From NCBI GenBank assembly GCA_015501075.1, contig JADNYJ010000868.1, positions 1 to 10,979 of the forward strand: DNA of 10,979 nt, read 5' to 3'. How positions within the stretch are numbered: position 1 is the first letter of the stretch; every line of letters starts with the position of its first letter. The notes beneath the pieces were generated by a model, which saw only the letters and a list, made by a program, of their open reading frames with translations, made no database searches and had not been told where the DNA came from. A program made the position numbers and the translations under genes. The DNA is from Gymnopilus junonius (taxonomy: Eukaryota; Basidiomycota; Agaricomycetes; Agaricales; Galerinaceae). Shown one piece after another: positions 7,541 through 10,979 of the stretch.

Positions 7541-7908
7541 GAGTGCGATGCTCGTCAGTGGTGTGAGGCCCGCCACACCGCGTGCAACGGTGCTGGTGGG
7601 CCCTACAATCCTTGGTGAGATGACCCCAGTGCTGGCAGCACTGGCACATGGGGACACCTCATCGGGCAGCGGCTGGCTTTACATAAAGCAGCTCGTCCTT
7701 GTAGCGAAAGCTTTGTTAATAAGCATCTTCATGGTTCATCCAGTCTGGGGGTCCCAGATCTCAAAGTAGCAGTCGAACTTAGAGCTCTTTGCTGATTGAC
7801 GTACGAGGCATGCATGCCCCGCAAAAGGAATGCCCGAGAAGAGAGGGGCCCGTTCGAGTGCTCTCTCAATGTCAGCGATGGTGGTGGGAGTCTTCTGGAA
7901 GACATCTG
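7541..7908 (-). pseudogene. LINE ORF1 (gag-like) fragment with two zinc knuckles
   Basis: On the minus strand this encodes the middle of a LINE ORF1, an RNA-binding gag-like protein that packages element RNA. It reads DVFQKTPTTIADIERAL, then CYFEIWDPQTG, a TGA (7736-7738), a one-base shift near 7710-7720, then YKDELLYVKPA, a second TGA (7659-7661), then GVPMC. The first knuckle is C-x2-C-x4-H-x4-C (CQCCQHWGHLTKDC). The second is CTRCGGPHTTDEH, which ends in His where the common knuckle has Cys. I recall the same His form in ORF1 of agaricomycete Tad1-like LINEs. Both ends are cut: by the tail of copy C at 7908/7909 and by the tail of copy B at 7540/7541. It is therefore a target or leftover of an older LINE copy (copy D), perhaps of the same family. 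Confidence 0.8.
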
Positions 7909-7927
7909 TTTTTTTTTTTTTTTTTTT
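7909..7927 (-). repeat. Poly(A) tail of LINE copy C (19 A)
   Basis: Nineteen T on the plus strand separate the conserved LINE 3' end from the ORF1 fragment (GACATCTG). This marks the insertion point of copy C in an older LINE ORF1. Confidence 0.95.
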
Positions 7928-8377
7928 AAATCAAGGATTTATATACCGGTGCGCGAAAGCAGTCCGGTCACAGATATACATACACCCTAAGTAATCTACC
8001 ATTAAACTATGCCTAGTGTGAGACTGGCTCTCGCGGGCCAACTTGGGACCATAAAACAATGGGCCCATACTCTCATTGATGCCCCGACCGAAGGGAGGGG
8101 TCCAACAAAGGGATGGAAGGGCACCGGAAGGGGGCCCGCCAGCCAAACCCAACAGCCCAGGATGCGCGCGTACTGTGTTAGCCACTGAAGGCAGACCATT
8201 TCGGGTCGCCGAAGCAGGGGGTCACACTTGTCTGTCGATAGCGCCGAAGCTCCAGAACCCAGACCCCCACCCTCAACCCAGCAAGCCGAAGCCCGCCAAG
8301 TATTAGGACTCTGTTCTGAGTGCACCCCAAACCCCGAATCCAGCCAACAGGAACAACACCTACCTTGCCCGACCAAG
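7928..8377 (-). other. LINE copy C 3' UTR
   Basis: About 450 bases, closely alike to the 3' UTR of copy B and somewhat less so to copy A. Antisense and sense frames across it are shadows. It ends with the hairpins ACCGG/CCGGT and AAATC-AAG-GATTT (plus-strand view, 7928-7968) directly next to the tail. Confidence 0.8.
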
Positions 8378-8818
8378 TTATCCGACACCCCGAGGGGGGC
8401 GGTTGAAGGCAAATGCCATGGGTTAGCCTTCAAAAAGGATACGAGCTGATCCAGATGAACTGGATAGTCATGACGTCATGCTGGGGACACGTGGAATAGT
8501 GATCACGAGTTTGGTATGGTGGCCGCACTCGCAACTGGTAGATTCGGGATGTTGAATCGAGAGTAGTACTCCCCGATGGGAGCATGGTTGGTGATGGCAC
8601 GAGTGACCCTTGTAAAGAGAGTCAGTCGCCGCCTGCAGCTTGAAGCCAGGACCACCTCATTTGGCCCGGTTCGAGTCGACCCCCGTCGAGGTCGGTGAGC
8701 GACAAAAATTGTCGCCCTGATACGAAGGTTGCTGGAACAACTCTTGCCAGCCTTCCCCGGATTATCATCTGCTGCTTTGCGCAGCGACGCAAGTGAGTGT
8801 GGTGTATTAGGCCCCACG
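8378..8818 (-). pseudogene. LINE copy C ORF2 C-terminal tail, frameshifted
   Basis: Downstream of the early stop the same tail as in copies A and B continues in other frames: GPNTPHSLASLRKAADDNPG, then LTLFTRVTRAITNHAPIGEYYSRFNIP. Past a further shift come remnants of the CECG/His zinc motif (about 8510-8545). The family stop TAA is at 8378-8380. The tail would have been the last ~150 codons of ORF2. Confidence 0.75.
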
Positions 8819-10979
8819 CTACAGAAGCTCAGTCGCCATGAGATGAGCTTGATAGTGTATGCCCCACTTCAAAGAAGATGGGACATGATGAAGAGATGTG
8901 GCGGCCAGGACCTCTGGTCCACCACTCTGTAAGGGCGCGATCACAGCCAAGGAATGACCCTGGCCGGAATGCACAGAAACGTCAAGTAGACTCCCCAACG
9001 CCTTGGTGGAGTCTGACATGATAACAATGTAGTCACAATTGTCCATGGCACAGGCCCAGACAATCGCAGTACGAAGGGAGTAAAGCTCCGCATCTTCTGC
9101 AAGAGCACTCCCAGCCGCGTAGCGAGATGCATGCACCTCAACTCCTTGGCGAAATACAAGCGAAGCTGCAATAGCCTGCTTGGTCTGATCGGCGGGGCGA
9201 CTACCATCACCAACACAGATCAGAGTGGACGGTTCCCACTTCGAGGCCTCCCAGAAGCGGTCTAACCATTCTCGCTGGAGCCCAACCTTATCCTTGGGTG
9301 CCGGAGTGATATCAAAGCGAATCCCATGATGTAACTCAAGGAATCGCTCGCTGACTACATGGAGCATGTCATCGACATCCATAACAGTACCCCGCACCTT
9401 AGCGCATTGTGGGGCGGTCATAAAGGCAGCAGAGCGAGGGTGAGGAGTCGCTCCTTTGGAAAAGGGCACACTCAGAAGGGAGCACACCGGATGAGTGTCC
9501 GAGAGGGCTGCCATGTGCAGAACACCTACTGCGGCAGCACGTTTCAAGACCAAGTTGATAGGGACCAGGCCAGCCAAGGCCTCGATCCCTCCCATAGGAG
9601 AGGTGTGGAATGCACTGGTAATCCAGAGCACAGCATGGCGCTGCATGCTGGTCAGTAGTTTAATGGTTCCCTGGCACTTAGTGCCCTGGAAGAACCACAG
9701 TTGAAGGCCATATGTTGCAATAGGCAACACACAAGACCTGTAAAGCAGACGCTTTTGCATGGGCGTGAGCCCCCTAGATGAGTTACCAAGCATCCTCATT
9801 GCCTTAACGGTGGTGAAGGACTTGGTGGAGTAATACCGGACATGTTCATGAAATGTCAATTTCTGGTCAAAGAAGAAACCCAAGTACTGCCAGAACGGCT
9901 TGGGTGTCAGACATTTGTCACGAGTGTAGGGAGCATACCCTAGATCCGTGGACGGATTGAACTCAGAGTGAGACTGATCAAAATGGAACAACTCTGTTTT
10001 GTCATGCTCAAGAGTGAGGGCGAACTTTGTGAAGAGTTTGAAAATCACCGCATAGGACCTTTTCAGGGCTATGCAGTTGGCATCAAGAGTCTTTGACTGC
10101 ACAATAAGGGTGCCATCATTGACATAAGAAAGCAGAGTGGTGTCAGAGACCGACGCATTCTGCATGAAAAGCTTCAGCACTGGTGCGAGGAAGAGTGCCG
10201 AGAGAACCAGGGACAAAGCAGAGCCCTGCCCCACCCTGACATCAGCCTGCCAGGGGTCAGATTGAAAACTGTTCCACGCGTAAGACATGGAATGGCTAAC
10301 CAGGTATGATGAAAAGAATGCCACCATGTTAGGAGGGAAGCCCTGCTTCCTGAGAATCGCAATCAACACTTCGTGATTGAGAGAGGGGAAGAACTGTGCC
10401 ACGTCAAATGCGATGACACTGGTCTTTAAGCCGCGAGCCCACCCGGCATGCACTAGGTGTGTGAGGAGCAAGCCCGCATCCTCGGTGGAGCGCTGACGCA
10501 CTCCACCAAGTTGATTGGGGTGGAAGACATTGTGCTTAACAGCATCGAATTGAATATGGTTGGAAAGCATCTTTTCAACCAATTTGCCAAGGGTGTTCAG
10601 GAGCACAATGGGCCTGAACGCCTTAGGCGTGGAATATGAGGGCTTGTTCGGCTTCGGAATGATCACTGACAAGGACTCCTTAAAGTGAGTTGGCCAATAC
10701 CCAACCCGAAGGCAGGCATTAGCTAACTGCACGAACACTTGAAGACAGTGATCGTCATGGATAATTGCCTTAAGGTGTGACCACTTAATATGGTCAGGAC
10801 CTGGCACTGAGTTGTTAGAGCAGGATGCCAAGGCCTCCCTCAATTCTAACAGTGAAAAGGCAGTCCACTCTCGCACTTCCATATCAGGAAGGGAGGTGAG
10901 ACCACTAATGTCGTACGGTCGGTCAGAGGCCGAGTTGTACGTGCCATGAAGGGCGTCCCAGAAGGGAGGCATATCATGG
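8819..10979 (-). CDS. LINE copy C ORF2: reverse transcriptase and RNase H (partial, RT active site altered)
   Basis: This is the best-preserved coding region: one frame of more than 717 codons, open at the window edge. The ATG at 10970-10972 is internal, because homologous sequence continues upstream. Counting from that Met, RT blocks include GPDHIKWSHLKAI (58-70), PIVLLNTLGKLVEK (121-134), motif A AFDVAQFFPSL (Asp190), motif B GQGSALS (248-254) and motif C YVND (283-286). RNase H follows with Asp589, Glu629, Asp654 and HHVPSS (695-700). Residue 285 is Asn where active RTs, and copy B, have the first catalytic Asp. Residue 255 is Leu where copy B has Pro. Thirteen linker codons before RNase H are missing compared with copy A. 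About residues 679-693 are out of frame locally. Two one-base losses near 8825-8835 cause the early stop. It is long and open but probably catalytically dead. Confidence 0.85.
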   Translation of the reverse strand, partial: HDMPPFWDALHGTYNSASDRPYDISGLTSLPDMEVREWTAFSLLELREALASCSNNSVPGPDHIKWSHLKAIIHDDHCLQVFVQLANACLRVGYWPTHFKESLSVIIPKPNKPSYSTPKAFRPIVLLNTLGKLVEKMLSNHIQFDAVKHNVFHPNQLGGVRQRSTEDAGLLLTHLVHAGWARGLKTSVIAFDVAQFFPSLNHEVLIAILRKQGFPPNMVAFFSSYLVSHSMSYAWNSFQSDPWQADVRVGQGSALSLVLSALFLAPVLKLFMQNASVSDTTLLSYVNDGTLIVQSKTLDANCIALKRSYAVIFKLFTKFALTLEHDKTELFHFDQSHSEFNPSTDLGYAPYTRDKCLTPKPFWQYLGFFFDQKLTFHEHVRYYSTKSFTTVKAMRMLGNSSRGLTPMQKRLLYRSCVLPIATYGLQLWFFQGTKCQGTIKLLTSMQRHAVLWITSAFHTSPMGGIEALAGLVPINLVLKRAAAVGVLHMAALSDTHPVCSLLSVPFSKGATPHPRSAAFMTAPQCAKVRGTVMDVDDMLHVVSERFLELHHGIRFDITPAPKDKVGLQREWLDRFWEASKWEPSTLICVGDGSRPADQTKQAIAASLVFRQGVEVHASRYAAGSALAEDAELYSLRTAIVWACAMDNCDYIVIMSDSTKALGSLLDVSVHSGQGHSLAVIAPLQSGGPEVLAATSLHHVPSSLKWGIHYQAHLMATELL

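Larger units (their letters stand above)
7909..10979 (-). mobile_element. LINE copy C, 3' end plus ORF2; continues beyond the window
   Basis: The copy starts at a 19-base poly(T) (poly(A) on the sense strand) and runs to the window edge. It covers the 3' UTR, ORF2 tail, RNase H and RT, up to the linker before the RT. It lies in the same orientation as the ORF1 fragment to its left, so it inserted into an older LINE. The endonuclease, ORF1 and 5' end, if present, lie past 10979. No target duplication can be tested here. Confidence 0.92.

Noticed and set aside
1072..7550. TCGCACT left of copy A and AGTGCGA right of copy B as a possible target duplication of the A/B pair
   Set aside because: The match is inverted, not direct, only 7 bases long, and lies inside codons of two unrelated genes. 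It is likely chance.
7541..7650. Zinc knuckles read as copia Gag, joining the copia protease at 1090
   Set aside because: The EIWDPQTG...GVP context and the double knuckle with CGGPH fit LINE ORF1, not copia Gag.
1..10979. Host genes, tRNA or rRNA genes
   Set aside because: Every stretch is accounted for by copia, LINE or MITE-like sequence, and no complete tRNA cloverleaf or rRNA segment was seen.

Overview
The window contains no host gene that I can recognise. It is a stack of decayed retrotransposons: one Ty1/copia fragment and at least three copies of one non-LTR (LINE) family, packed end to end. The LINE resembles the Tad1-like elements of fungi. It has an APE-type endonuclease, reverse transcriptase, RNase H and C-terminal zinc motif in one ORF, and a separate zinc-knuckle ORF1. 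The copia polyprotein resembles copies I know from mushroom-forming basidiomycetes. The most likely source is therefore an Agaricomycete genome, in a repeat-rich accessory region. This is inferred from protein resemblance, not from a search.

Layout. Positions 1-1090 are a minus-strand copia fragment (protease, pre-integrase and integrase core), cut at 1090 by the poly(A) tail of LINE copy A. Copy A (1091-3453, minus strand) is 5'-truncated and keeps the end of the RT, the RNase H, the zinc motif, a 3' UTR and 22 A. A 264-bp MITE-like insertion (2598-2861) with target duplication, imperfect inverted ends and a GGGACT-rich minisatellite lies inside its coding region and keeps the frame. At 3453/3454 copy A meets copy B 5'-to-5'. 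Copy B (3454-7540, plus strand) runs from mid-endonuclease through RT, RNase H, zinc motif and 3' UTR to 21 A, and has many frameshifts and stops. Positions 7541-7908 hold a minus-strand fragment of a LINE ORF1 (gag-like, two zinc knuckles). Copy C (7909-10979, minus strand) begins at its own poly(A) tail and leaves the window while still open upstream. It has the longest reading frame (over 717 codons), but its RT active site is altered (YVND in place of YVDD).

In a live element, ORF1 protein would bind the element RNA. The ORF2 endonuclease would nick the target, the RT would copy the RNA from its 3' end (target-primed reverse transcription), and RNase H would remove the template. All copies here look defective. 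The three 3' UTRs are alike and end in the same small hairpins directly before the A tail, which is probably the RT recognition signal. Several inactivating differences between copies are CpG-to-TpG/CpA changes, as expected from cytosine methylation followed by deamination or a RIP-like process. Many one-base indels lie in or near short base runs, so uncorrected sequencing error is a competing explanation for part of the apparent decay.
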